Shown here piece after piece: positions 28,501-39,943 of a DNA stretch of 64,000 nucleotides. The translations under genes were made by a program, and so were the position numbers. The notes below the pieces were generated by a model. The model ran no database searches and was not told where the DNA came from. It worked only from the letters and a program-made list of their open reading frames with translations. The stretch covers positions 7,032,437 through 7,096,436 of the forward strand of contig OX104124.1 of the NCBI GenBank assembly GCA_944474755.1, in the 5' to 3' direction. This DNA comes from Limnoperna fortunei. Its lineage: Eukaryota; Mollusca; Bivalvia; Mytilida; Modiolidae. How positions within the stretch are numbered: position 1 is the first letter of the stretch; each line of letters begins with the position of its first letter.

Positions 28501-31074
28501 CAGGGAATATGGACAAGTTAACAACTACAGTGAAGACAGGGAATATGGACAAGTTAAACTACAGTGAAGACAGGGAATATGGACAAGTTAACAACTACAG
28601 TGAAGACAGGGAATATGGACAAGTTAACAACTACAGTGAAGACAGGGAATATGGACAAGTTAACAACTACAGTGAAGGCAGGGAATATGGACAAGTTAAC
28701 AACTACAGTGAAGACAGGTAATATGGACAAGTTAACAACTACAGTGAAGACAGGGAATATGGACAAGTTAAACTACAGTGAAGACAGGGAATATGGACAA
28801 GTTAACAACTACAGTGAAGACAGGGAATATGGACAAGTTAACAACTACAGTGAAGGCAGGGAATATGGACAAGTTAAACTACAGTGAAGGCAGGGAATAT
28901 GGACAAGTTAACAACTACAGTGAGGACAGGGAATATGGACAAGTTAACAACTACAGTGAAGGCAGGGAATATGGACAAGTTAACAACTACAGTGAAGGCA
29001 GGGAATATGGACAAGTTAACAACTACAGTGAAGACAGGGAATATGGACAAGTTAACAACTACAGTGAAGGCAGGGAATATGGACAAGTTAACAACTACAG
29101 TGAAGACAGGGAATATGGACAAGTTAAACTACAGTGAAGGCAGGGAATATGGACAAGTTAACAACTACAGTGAAGGCAGGGAATATGGACAAGTTAAACT
29201 ACAGTGAAGGCAGGGAATATGGACAAGTTAACAACTACAGTGAAGACAGGGAATATGGACAAGTTAACAACTACAGTGAAGGCAGGGAATATGGACAAGT
29301 AACAACTACAGTGAAGGCAGGGAATATGGACAAGTTAACAACTACAGTGAAGGCAGGGAATATGGACAAGTTAACAACTACAGTGAGGACAGGGAATATG
29401 GACAAGTTAAACTACAGTGAAGGCAGGGAATATGGACAAGTTAACAACTACAGTGAAGACAGGGAATATGGACAAGTGAACAACTACAGTGAAGACAGGG
29501 AATATGGACAAGTTAACAACTACAGTGAAGGCAGGGAATATGGACAAGTTAACAACTACAGTGAAGACAGGGAATATGGACAAGTTAACTACAGTGAAGA
29601 CAGGGAATATGGACAAGTTAACAACTACAGTGAAGACAGGGAATATGGACAAGTTAAACTACAGTGAAGACAGGGAATATGGACAAGTTAAACTACAGTG
29701 AAGGCAGGGAATATGGACAAGTTAACAACTACAGTGAAGACAGGGAATATGGACAAGTAACAACTACAGTGAAGGCAGGGAATATGGACAAGTAACAACT
29801 ACAGTGAAGACAGGGAATATGGACAAGTAACAACTACAGTGAAGACAGGGAATATGGACAAGTAACAACTACAGTGAAGACAGGGAATATGGACAAGTTA
29901 AACTACAGTGAAGACAGGGAATATGGACAAGTTAAACTACAGTGAAGGCAGGGAATATGGACAAGTTAACAACTACAGTGAAGACAGGGAATATGGACAA
30001 GTTAAACTACAGTGAAGGCAGGGAATATGGACAAGTTAACAACTACAGTGAAGACAGGGAATATGGACAAGTAACAACTACAGTGAAGGCAGGGAATATG
30101 GACAAGTAACAACTACAGTGAAGACAGGGAATATGGACAAGTAACAACTACAGTGAAGGCAGGGAATATGGACAAGTTAACAACTACAGTGAAGACAGGG
30201 AATATGGACAAGTTAAACTACAGTGAAGACAGGGAATATGGACAAGTTAAACTACAGTGAAGGCAGGGAATATGGACAAGTTAACAACTACAGTGAAGAC
30301 AGGGAATATGGACAAGTTAACAACTACAGTGAAGACAGGGAATATGGACAAGTTAACAACTACAGTGAAGGCAGGGAATATGGACAAGTTAACAACTACA
30401 GTGAAGACAGGGAATATGGACAAGTTAACAACTACAGTGAAGACAGGGAATATGGACAAGTTAAACTACAGTGAAGGCAGGGAATATGGACAAGTTAACA
30501 ACTACAGTGAAGACAGGGAATATGGACAAGTTAACAACTACAGTGAAGGCAGGGAATATGGACAAGTTAAACTACAGTGAAGGCAGGGAATATGGACAAG
30601 TTAACAACTACAGTGAAGACAGGGAATATGGACAAGTTAACAACTACAGTGAAGACAGGGAATATGGACAAGTTAACAACTACAGTGAAGGCAGGGAATA
30701 TGGACAAGTTAACAACTACAGTGAAGACAGGGAATATGGACAAGTTAAACTACAGTGAAGGCAGGGAATATGGACAAGTTAACAACTACAGTGAAGACAG
30801 GGAATATGGACAAGTTAACAACTACAGTGAAGGCAGGGAATATGGACAAGTTAACAACTACAGTGAAGACAGGGAATATGGACAAGTTAACAACTACAGT
30901 GAAGACAGGGAATATGGACAAGTAACAACTACAGTGAAGGCAGGGAATATGGACAAGTTAAACTACAGTGAAGGCAGGGAATATGGACAAGTTAACAACT
31001 ACAGTGAAGGCAGGGAATATGGACAAGTTAAACTACAGTGAAGACAACAACAGACAGGCTTACCATAGTATAAC

Positions 31075-31140
31075 CCAATAACCCTTTATTCTCCCATCCT
31101 CCACCTGGAGACGCACTGGGCAGATGTATGGGTCAGGAAC
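31075..31140 (+). repeat. Decayed dispersed-repeat fragment at array edge
   Basis: Just past the satellite edge, about 50 bp including GACGCACTGGGCAG and GGTCAGGAACCCTCC resemble the end of the dispersed repeat at 43,675-44,092 (there GATGCGCTGGGCTG and AGCACTGGGAACCCTCC). Spacing and order are kept, identity is moderate. The rest of 31,141-31,690 is AT-rich with nothing recognisable. Confidence 0.4.
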
Positions 31141-31690
31141 CCTCCGATTTTTTTAATATCTTGTGTGCAAACACAGGAGACAGTTCACTTGAATAAACAG
31201 AATCATTAAGAACATATATTTATATTTCTACCATTCTGTAGAATTTATATAATTTATCTTTTGATCTTTTAAGAAGACAAGAAATAACAGATATATAAAT
31301 CTTAAAAGTTGCTGTAAAATAGATATAATTACTATTATGACTGAGGCATGGTCAGACAAATTAAACCATAAATCTACATCCCTGTGACCTTTAATGAAAT
31401 GACCACACAACTGATATCACCATTCACCATTTATCACTTCAACTTGTTTAAATTGACAAAACAAATTGCTACATGTGAATTCAATCTGTTTCCTCTCCGT
31501 AATTGACATGGCCCAATGACAGTTACACAAATCATAGAAGCAAATGATCACAATATGGTCAATCTCACCTTAACCAGCCAGGCCATACAAAAAAATAAAC
31601 TGACAAGGCCATTCAAACAAAATGTTGGTTTGATAAGGATTTTCTCCATTTTTTTTTATATTTGTTTTTACTACAAAAAATGCATCTTTT

Positions 31691-32870
31691 GCTTGTTTAT
31701 ATGAGGTTTAACGATGTATCAGCAATTTTTGTCTCGCCTGCGACAATAGTCGCTGGAGGCGAGACATATGTATGGGAATCAGCCGCCGCCGGCGGCGTAA
31801 ACACTTGACATCTTGCTTCATATATTTGTAAGCTGAAGTCCTAGGTCCATCAAATTTGGTTCAGAGGTAGCTTATGATGAGTACTTGCCAGTCAGTCACC
31901 TGTCACCTGACCTTGACCTCAATTTCACGGTCCAGCGACTACGTTAAAGTTTTTGGGTTACGACAGTTCCTCTGTAACTACGCATGGTAGGATGACAATA
32001 TTTGGTGTATAGGTTGCTGATGACTAGTACATGACTGTCTGGTAGGTGTCACCTGACCTTGACCTCAATTTCACGGTCCAGCGACTACGTTAAAATTTTT
32101 GGGTTACGACTGTTCCTCTGTTACTACACATGGTAGGATGACAATATTTGGTGTATAGGTTGCTGATGACTAAGTACATGACTGTCTCGGGTAGGTGTCG
32201 CCTGACCTTGACCTCAATTTCATGGTCCAGCGACTACGTTAAAGTTTTTGGGTTACGACAGTTCCTCTACACATGGTAGGATAGCAATATTTGGTATATA
32301 GGTTGCTGATGACTAAGTACATGACGGTCTGGTAGGTGTCACCTGACCTAAATTTCGTCATAAGCATTACGTAAATAGCATTAAATATCAGCAGCGGCCT
32401 GTATACAAAATATTGTCACCATACCATGCATAGTTACAGGGAACAGCCGTAACCCAAAACCTTTAACGTAGTCGCTGGACCGTGAAATTGAGGTCAAGGT
32501 CAGGTGACACCTACCAGACAGTCATGAACTAGTCATCAGCAACCTATATACTAAATATTGTCATCCTACCATGCGTGGTAACAGAGTAACGGCTGTAACC
32601 CAAAAACTTTAACGTAGTCACTGGACCGTGAAATTGAGGTCAAGGTCAGGTGACAGGTGACTGACTGGCAAGTACTCATCATAAGCTACCTATAGACCAA
32701 ATTTGATGGACCTAGGGCTTGGGCTTACAAATATATGAAGCAAGATGTCAAGTGTTTACGCCGCCGCCGGATTCCCATACATATGTCTCGCCTCCAGCGA
32801 CTTTCGTCGCAGGCAAGACAAAAATTGCTGAAAGTGGCATTAAATATCAAACAAGCAAACAAACAAAAAA
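31691..32870. mobile_element. Palindromic foldback element with long inverted arms
   Basis: Arms at about 31,720-32,165 and 32,395-32,830 are inverted copies at high identity. Both ends start AGCAATTTTTGTCT and contain a hairpin (GTCTCGCC with GGCGAGAC) and a GCCGCCGCCGGCGGC-type run (shorter on the right). The arms contain tandem copies of a unit of about 150 bp: three direct copies on the left (from about 31,900, 32,048 and 32,198) and two inverted copies on the right. The outermost 30-45 bp on both sides resemble the 3' tail of the SINE family in this window, pointing outward. There is no coding potential. Foldback or MITE-like is the best label; the superfamily is unknown. Confidence 0.85.
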
Positions 32871-34294
32871 ATTAAGTTATCTCCCCTTAACAAATATTTG
32901 AAGAGTACAGAATTAAAAGATTGATTAGATATATTTAAACAATCATACTGAAATATTTGCATGCTTCATTTCTTGTGTATTTTATACTAAACATGTAGGA
33001 TCTCTATCAACCATCAAACTATGAATTTTTAGTTTATATTATCTACATAAAAATTTATCAGATTGAAATGGTCAGCTATTTTATGATTTATGACAAAAGT
33101 CAAAATAATTACAAACCAAAAAGATAAAAATTTAATGCTTTGTAAATACTTTCCATTTTAAGGGTATTCAAACTGAGTTTTATGGCCAACAATAAAATAA
33201 AACTACCTGAAAATTGCTTAGCAATTATATATGTAATGCCATGTCATATTTCGAACAATATGGACATAAAATGTCAGAATTGACCATGATTTTAACAGAT
33301 AAATGGCTTATTTACATAAAATAAGTATTTATTTATTTAACATTATTTCCATAACTGCCAAACAAGGTTGAAATATTCATAAACTATCAAATTTGATGGC
33401 ATTCTATAGAAAATGTCTGTATATACAACATCCAAGGATTATAATGTTTAGGCCCTCTACTTAAACCTGTATTGACCTTATAATGTACTCCCTAGATCAG
33501 ATGGTTAGGGCATACAAAATGATACAATTATCGGTTGTTTTATTTTTACACATTTTTTTACTAAAGATTATCTAATTAGTCTGGGCAAAGTATAATATAC
33601 AAGAAGTTAAAGTTGCAGGAACAGTGGATTAGGTGCATTATTTACAGCAAACATTTAGTGGTGTCCAATCGGTTTAAAACATGAACTGATTATTTATTCC
33701 CTGATTATTTATTTATTGATTATTTATTATTTAATTGTGGTAAACAAGATTTATCCCCCATTTGTTTTCTGTTTTCTTTCAATCAATTAAATATTTTCTA
33801 AAGTGCATGCTTTATTTATTTTTTTTTGGCACACCTATAAAAGTACCAGTGGTTTTTTCTGGGTAGAGGGCTGGTATGGGTAAGTGAGATAAGTGCCTCA
33901 CCCCCTGGCTTTATGAGAAATCCTGGATCTACTACTGAGTGCTAAATAACAGAATGAAGGATTTGTGTCGATCAAAAAACCCCATAGGCTTCCATGTGCC
34001 TGTGACCAGTTACCAACATTTTATGACGATTTCATACCAAAGAAAGATAACTCTTTGTAAATTTTAGAATATACCGGTAGGCAGAAGAATCTATTTCCCC
34101 AATGTTTAAACTGTTATGTGGTGTAAGCTATATTCAATTTCTGCTTGGTTTGTACAACATCAACTCTGTGGAGTGCCTCAAATTAATATTAATGTTTGGT
34201 TTCAAACAATTTAATTGTTTCCGATAAAAAGCTTTTGGAATACTAGAACATTTTTCTCATAGGTTTCTAAATAGAAGCAGCTATCTTGGAGGGG
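32871..34294. other. AT-rich stretch without recognisable genes
   Basis: Only short stop-limited frames, homopolymer runs and simple AT-rich sequence are visible. I see no splice-flanked exon, RNA gene or known repeat here. Confidence 0.6.
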
Positions 34295-34635
34295 TGGCAA
34301 GATCTTTTCTGTTAATGTGTTTCGGGCATTTTTACAGATGTGTTAAATGCTTTTTTTGAAAATAAAGCTACTGTTAACTGTTTTTCAATCATTAGCTGTT
34401 ATCAGTTTACTTAAAAATTGACATTGTTGTTAACTGTTATAATGAAAATAAAAACCATGTTTGCTGTTAATAGTTTTGCCCTTCGATGAGATTCTGCTGT
34501 TATCTGTTTTTTATACTGTTTTCAGTTTTTTAATGCAAATTGCTGTTATCGGTTATCATTATTTTAAATTTACTGTTATCTGTTTTGGGAAAAGTAAAAA
34601 TTAGTTAACCTGTTAATGGACCCCTCTAGCCCCAC
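34295..34635 (+). repeat. Unclassified dispersed repeat rich in TGTTAACTGTT, copy 1
   Basis: This begins GCAAGATCTTTTCTG, is rich in CTGTTAACTGTT/CTGTTATCTGTT words, and ends in TGTTAATGGACCCC. The same ordered landmarks, including AAAAATTGACATTG and AATGAAAATAAAAACC, occur at 61,190-61,565 on the same strand. It has no open frame, clear terminal repeats or target duplication that I can define. Confidence 0.75.
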
Positions 34636-34824
34636 CTCACATCTTGGATTTGGAAAAAAAAAATAAAATAAATGTAATAAACATTCCAATAAACATGTAC
34701 ATACTATATTGCAAATATAATTAAAATAAAATCTCATTTGTTCCCCCAGTTTTGTTACAGTCGCTGAGAAACTCTAACAACATCCCATTAAAGGTCATCT
34801 TAGATTGAACTTTTGTATTCACAT

Positions 34825-34825
34825 G

Positions 34826-34867
<42 letters not shown>
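34825..34867. repeat. AAT trinucleotide microsatellite (LINE 3' tail)
   Basis: About 14 consecutive AAT units directly abut the 3' UTR of the minus-strand LINE. LINEs without poly-A often end in such short tandem repeats, so this is read as the element's own tail. Confidence 0.85.
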
Positions 34868-34870
<3 letters not shown>

Positions 34871-35045
34871 TATTTTATGAGGGTAAACTCAGTTAGCTAC
34901 ACTAATCTTCCCTGAGGCCCTCATATTAAACCAAAGAAAATAATGTAGTACAGCATACATTGATCAAATTGTGAGACAATTATAAACATTACATATACAG
35001 AAAATATACAAGTGTACAGAAAGTAACATACAAATTGGTGAAAAG

Positions 35046-37337
35046 TTATACATTGTCCTGATGGTCTGAAGAATATAATAAGTAGTTTTTAATATTTGTC
35101 TTGAATACATTGGTGCTAATAGATTCACGCACTGAAGGTGGTAAGTTATTCCATAGCAAAGGGGCTGAATATACAAAAGATTTTTTGAATTGTTCAGTTT
35201 TTGGTTTAGGGACATTGAGATTACCTTTTAAGGCATTTCTTAGAGCATATGGGTTCGTTTCAGAAATATATGAAAATCTTTTATTGAGGTAATCTGGAGC
35301 CTCATTTTTTAAGCATTTGAAAGTAAGTAGACATTTGTGATATTTAATTCTTTCTTCAATTTTCATCCAGCCAAGATATTTAAATAAAGGTTCTGAAGGT
35401 GTTAATTAATCAGCATCCATAATAAGTCGTGCTGCTCTTTTTTGCAGTTTTAAAATTCTGTTTAGTCCTTCATTATTACAGCTGCCCCATATTATACAAC
35501 AGTAATCTATTAGGGGTAGAATATATCCATTGTAAAATAATTTTCTTAATTCAAGATTTAAATATTGTTTGATTTTTGAAAGAAGATAAATTCTAGATGA
35601 AATTGTGGAACAGACTACGTCTACCTGACTGGACCAATTTAGATGTTGGTCTACTTTGATTCCTAATAATTTTTCACATGTCGAATTTTGTAGTTTATTG
35701 GAAGAAATTGTAAGGCAAAGTTCATTCTCTTGTGAGGAAAGTTTTTGTCTAGTTCCAATTATCATACATTTTGTTTTATTTGAATTTATGAACATGTTAT
35801 TTTCATGACACCATTGTTCTACACAATTTAAATCTTGTTGTATTTTAACCTGTAGCTCTTTGATATTTGAGCCTGATGTGTGTATAGTGGAATCATCAGC
35901 GTACATGTCAGTTTGACAATTTTTAATATATAAAGGGAGATCATTTATATATATTATGAATAAAAGAGGACCTAGTATAGAACCCTGAGGTACACCAAAA
36001 TTTATTGGAAGTTGATCTGATTTGGTATTTCCAATTTGGACTTGCTGTGTTCTGCCATGAAGATATGATTTGAAAAGTGCAATACTATTTTTATCAAACC
36101 CATATATTTTCAATTTACTACATAAAATTTCATGATCAACAACATCAAATGCTTTTTGAAAATCTAAAAGAACAGCCAGATTTATGTTTCCATTATTGAT
36201 TTCTTGAAGCCATTTGTCAATAATGTTTATAAGGGCAGTTTGACACGAATGATTTGGTCTGAAACCAGATTGGGCAGGGTGTAAGAGATTGAATTTTATT
36301 AAAAATTTATATAAATGCTGTGATAAATGCTTTTCTATCAGCTTAGTCAATGTAGGCAACACTGAGATAGGTCTATAGTTTGAGGCTAAAAATCTCTCAC
36401 CAGTTTTAAAAACTGGTGTTACTTTGGCATTCTTTAAAATTTTAGGATAGGTACCCGTATCGATTATTCTATTAAAAATATATGTTAAGGATGTGGCAAT
36501 TATTTGGGCACTTATTTTAAGTATTCTTGGTCCAATGTTATCAGTTCCAGGGGACTTGTTAGCATCTAATTTTGTTATTTCATTGTAAATTGTATTTACT
36601 TCAACTGGAGGAATTGAGAATGTTTTGCTAATTGGGAGTCTCATTTTTACAAAGTTGCTTAATTGATGGAAGTTAGTACACATATCTTTATTTAAAGTAT
36701 TTGTTTCATTTTTAAGGTTTTGAACACAGGAAGTAAAAAAATTATTAAAAGTATCTGCTATTTCTTTTGGATCTGTTATTTTTTGGTCATTGTCGTTCAG
36801 AAGTTCATTTGGTTTTACAGGGTTTGATGGATTAAGACTGTGAAGACATTTCCATAAAATTTTAGGGTCTTTAGAATCTTTAATGATTTTACTGTAATAT
36901 TGTTTCTTAGAATCATCCAATATTTGTTTTGTTTTATTTCTCCAAAATTTATATTCATCCCATAACCCTAATCTGTTGCATTTGTCTCTCATTTGTCTTG
37001 CATGCATTATGTCACTGTTGTACCAGTCAGGTTGTCTTTCTACCTTGACACGCTTAGATAAAATTGGGGCATGTTTATTTATGACTGCATTAAAAATATT
37101 GTACCAGATTTCCATAGCTAACGATGGGTCATCTTGTTGTTCAACAAAATGAAAAGGGGCATTTGACAAGTCATAAAGAAATTCATCTTCACTGAAATTC
37201 TTAAAATTTCTATAGGAGATTGTAGTATGAGTGTGTTTTCTATTAAGGATTTTCTCTTGTCTTGTTAAACATACCGGATAATGATCACTTAGGGAATATT
37301 GGACAACATGTGATTCTTGGATCATGTATCGCTCCAT
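35046..37337 (-). pseudogene. LINE pol: endonuclease end, reverse transcriptase, C-terminal region
   Basis: This would encode the LINE polyprotein that nicks the target and reverse-transcribes the element RNA. The visible protein starts with the last endonuclease motif (SDHYPVCLTR); the rest of that domain is lost by truncation. The reverse transcriptase follows, with LLDFQKAFD, GVPQGSILGPLLF and the catalytic MYADD (about 35,892-35,906). The conserved C-terminal region (LPLIDYCCIIWG, KLQKRAARLIMDAD) runs into an in-frame TAA at 35,406-35,408. The same frame continues without further stops (LTPSEPLFKYLGW, then KIEERIKYHKCLLTFKCL) to its natural end at 35,046. Only one stop interrupts about 750 codons, so the copy is fairly young. 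It is assigned to the Jockey/CR1-type LINEs on motif style; the exact clade is unresolved. Confidence 0.9.
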
Positions 37338-37340
37338 TTA

Positions 37341-39683
37341 TCATAAATAAACTGAAGGTTAAGATAAAAGATTACATTTGATTGGTTAACGTTTTTTTCA
37401 TTGATTGGATAATATTTATATCAACTGTTCAATCTGAGATGACCTACATTACAGAATATTTGTGACATAGGTTCTATGTTAAATTAATGTTACGACAGCC
37501 ATCTTGGATTTCAAATGAAAAAAAAAACTTTGTAGAGAACCATCTAATAAAAATTTACATACAATATGGCTTGTATCAGAATATCATTTAATGATATGTC
37601 ATTTGAACATCTGAACCGAATCAGCTTTTGCCGGACCAAATTTGTAGATGTTGCCATTGTTTACATAACTAGCTACCTTATATGAATGTAGATACAGACA
37701 TATATCATACATAAAAGTTATTGTAAACATCATACTATTCATAACTGTTATAAACAAGCTGTGTATATCTGGACAAAATTCAAAAGAATGTAAATAAAAT
37801 AACATTTTATTATACACAGAAATAATTCACAAAGCTGAAAGCAACTGCTTCATGGGAAACCCATCCATAGAAATTATCATGAGGTCATTGATAACCATTT
37901 ATTTTTATTCCTTCAATTTTAGCTTACTAGTATATATTTTATATATTATCAAAGCCAATGATTAAAATAAAATATGATTTAAACGAACTTTTGTGTTTCA
38001 ACCCCATTTTAAAGTGTTTGTTTATCAAACAGTTACAATTTTTCGTTACAGGCCATTGTAGTCAACTTTTTTCTCATTTCTCGCTGTTGGTAATTAGACG
38101 TATACCGGAAATAAACAAATGGCACGTAATCCATTTGCCAAACTAAAATGTTTAAAAAATGAGCTAAATACTCATGATCTTTGCAATTTTTATTGGTTTT
38201 ACATATTTACTCAAAAGTTGGAAGCTGTGTGAATCAGTACTACCAGATATATAAGTATTTTCTGTGAAAGAACCAACAGGGCAACTGGAACTTCGATAAT
38301 AACAATGTCGGACTTTCAGACCGACGAAACACAATTTCTTACCGATCCAAGCATTATTATATCGGTTTTGTCCGTCGGACCGACGCATTTCGTGAAGACT
38401 GAAACAATCTATACCAAAAATACTAATCAACTGGAAATCAACAAATTTTAATAAATTTATGGCTTTTACTGTATAAATACATGAAATATATATAAGCCTG
38501 ATTAGATATACTCAGGTGAATTAAAATACTTTTCATTTATTCAGTCAACGGCACACAAAATGCATGTCTCAATATGGAAATGCAGATTATTTGAACGACA
38601 CAGCAGATATTAACTAATTTTGCATGTACACGATGTAGTAATTGAACTTTTTTTATGCTTTGTGGAGTTTTTGATTTATTGTTGACTATTCCATTTTTAT
38701 GGGATGTATTACCAGTCCTTAAGCACTGGACAAGTTGGACCTGGGGTATTCACAATTCTATATTCTTGCATGTCCCTGGAATTTTATATCTTTGCTCCAT
38801 TTCCCCATTTAAAATTTCAGATTAAATCTGAGATTTAGTGAATTGTCCATGAAATAAATCAAACTGTTCTTTTTTTTTTTTTTTTTGTACATTGTAATAA
38901 TAAACAATATTAATTATACGAATCAGAATGTGCAAAGCAATAACTGCTTTCTTTTAACCTAGGCCTATGATATTTGATTTGAGAATAAATCATAGAAATT
39001 TTTAAAGATTTTTTTTTTAATTTTGGAAAGGGGTGTCTACAGTTTTAGTTGGCTAAAACAGTTTTTATTTTATATTTAATATCCTTTCATTTATATTTCT
39101 AGGTAACCTTTTTTCATTGTCTTACAGAAATGTGAACAAGTGACTTTTCTTAAACTCTTTTGCTGTAAAATTGTTCACAAATGTATACTGTCCAAATATG
39201 TTTTTGATTTGTTGAAGATAAAAGATTTGATATTTTTTGTTTAAATGTTTATAAAGTTGAGTACTTGTCCATTTTTTAACTGACTTTACCGAAAAACGCC
39301 AGAGGGTACCTGAGCATAGAACCCTTGATATTTAATATATTGACTTTATTGAAACCTATATATATATATTATACTTTGAAGATATTATTGTTCAATGATT
39401 TCTTTGTAAGCATAAACGATCCATACAATCCATACAATCGTATATAAACCGGCCGGACTGACTGGTCCATATAATGTACATTTGATTTACACATCTGTTA
39501 GAAAAACATAATTAAATAAATAAGTGATTAGTAATCTAAGTGAAGATTATTTACAACAACTAACTAATATGTAAAATGAGTTTTCAGAACAAAAATAACC
39601 TAAAATGACAGAACATGTTGTGTATATGGAGCAAATAAGTTAGCATAGAAGGGAAGCTTACAAAATGTACAGGTATAATATAA
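37341..39683. other. AT-rich stretch without recognisable genes
   Basis: Short open frames only, for example a 48-codon frame at about 38,307-38,453 (plus) with no flanking splice signals or recognisable domain, and a poly-T run near 38,870. Nothing supports a gene. Confidence 0.55.
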
Positions 39684-39790
39684 CAAATAGTTCATGACAC
39701 TGAGGGTCATATGGCAGTATATGGACCGTTTGGTGGCCCCCAAGCAGTCCATATACTGCCATATGACCAGTGTCATGAACTATTTGTGTA
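39684..39790. repeat. Hairpin-forming inverted repeat (MITE-like)
   Basis: Arms of about 42 bp read ACAAATAGTTCATGACACT then GGTCATATGGCAGTATATGG on the left and the exact reverse complement on the right, apart from a 3-bp GAG insertion in the left arm. The loop of about 20 bp is GGTGGCCCCC-rich. It lies immediately outside the left end of the transposon at 39,801, so it may be an older MITE or part of a longer terminus. Confidence 0.85.
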
Positions 39791-39943
39791 TATACTCCTT
39801 TCTCATTGTATCGTGCGTTCCATTGTATCGTGCTATTTTTGTTTACGAATATAGCGCATGCGCGACGCCACCTAGCGGCAAGATATTTTGGGAATATAAA
39901 CACCAGAAGCACGTTGTCATCTGTCAGAAGAATTTATTCAGAA

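Larger units (their letters stand above)
1..31046 (+). repeat. 36-bp tandem satellite array (about 870 units)
   Basis: Bases 1-36 are one unit, built around the core GAATATGGACAAGTTAAC; it then repeats head to tail, always in the same orientation, to about 31,046, where the next unit stops after GTGAAGACA. The array continues off the left edge. Almost all variation is of two kinds: G or A at unit position 6 (GAAGGCAGG or GAAGACAGG), and four length classes set by the end of the unit: 36 bp (GTTAACAACTACAG), 35 bp (GTAACAACTACAG), 34 bp (GTTAAACTACAG) and 33 bp (GTTAACTACAG). Two plus frames and one minus frame of a 36-bp unit have no stop, giving frames of up to 524 codons, but 34- and 35-bp units shift frame constantly and the commonest substitution changes the amino acid in every open frame, so coding is unlikely. 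GC is about 42%. Unit number is estimated from length. Confidence 0.98.
34825..37340 (-). mobile_element. 5'-truncated LINE retrotransposon with AAT tail
   Basis: On the minus strand the element starts inside the end of its endonuclease domain (about 37,337), runs through a reverse transcriptase and C-terminal region to about 35,046, then a short 3' UTR of about 180 bp, and ends in a TTA/AAT microsatellite (34,825-34,867). The simple-repeat tail, 5' truncation and single reverse-transcriptase ORF are typical of target-primed LINEs of the Jockey/CR1/L2 group. No poly-A is seen. I did not find a convincing target duplication. Confidence 0.9.

Noticed and set aside
71..31041. Dozens of open frames of 60 to 524 codons on both strands across the array
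   Set aside because: They are translations of a stop-poor 36-bp unit; frames shift at 34/35-bp units, and the main variant site is non-synonymous in every open frame.
1..31046. A CRISPR array, because of regular short repeats
   Set aside because: Units abut with no unique spacers, and the rest of the window is clearly eukaryotic.
38164..38453. Open frames of 88 codons (minus) and 48 codons (plus)
   Set aside because: No recognisable domain, splice signals or neighbouring exons; length is within chance for the region.
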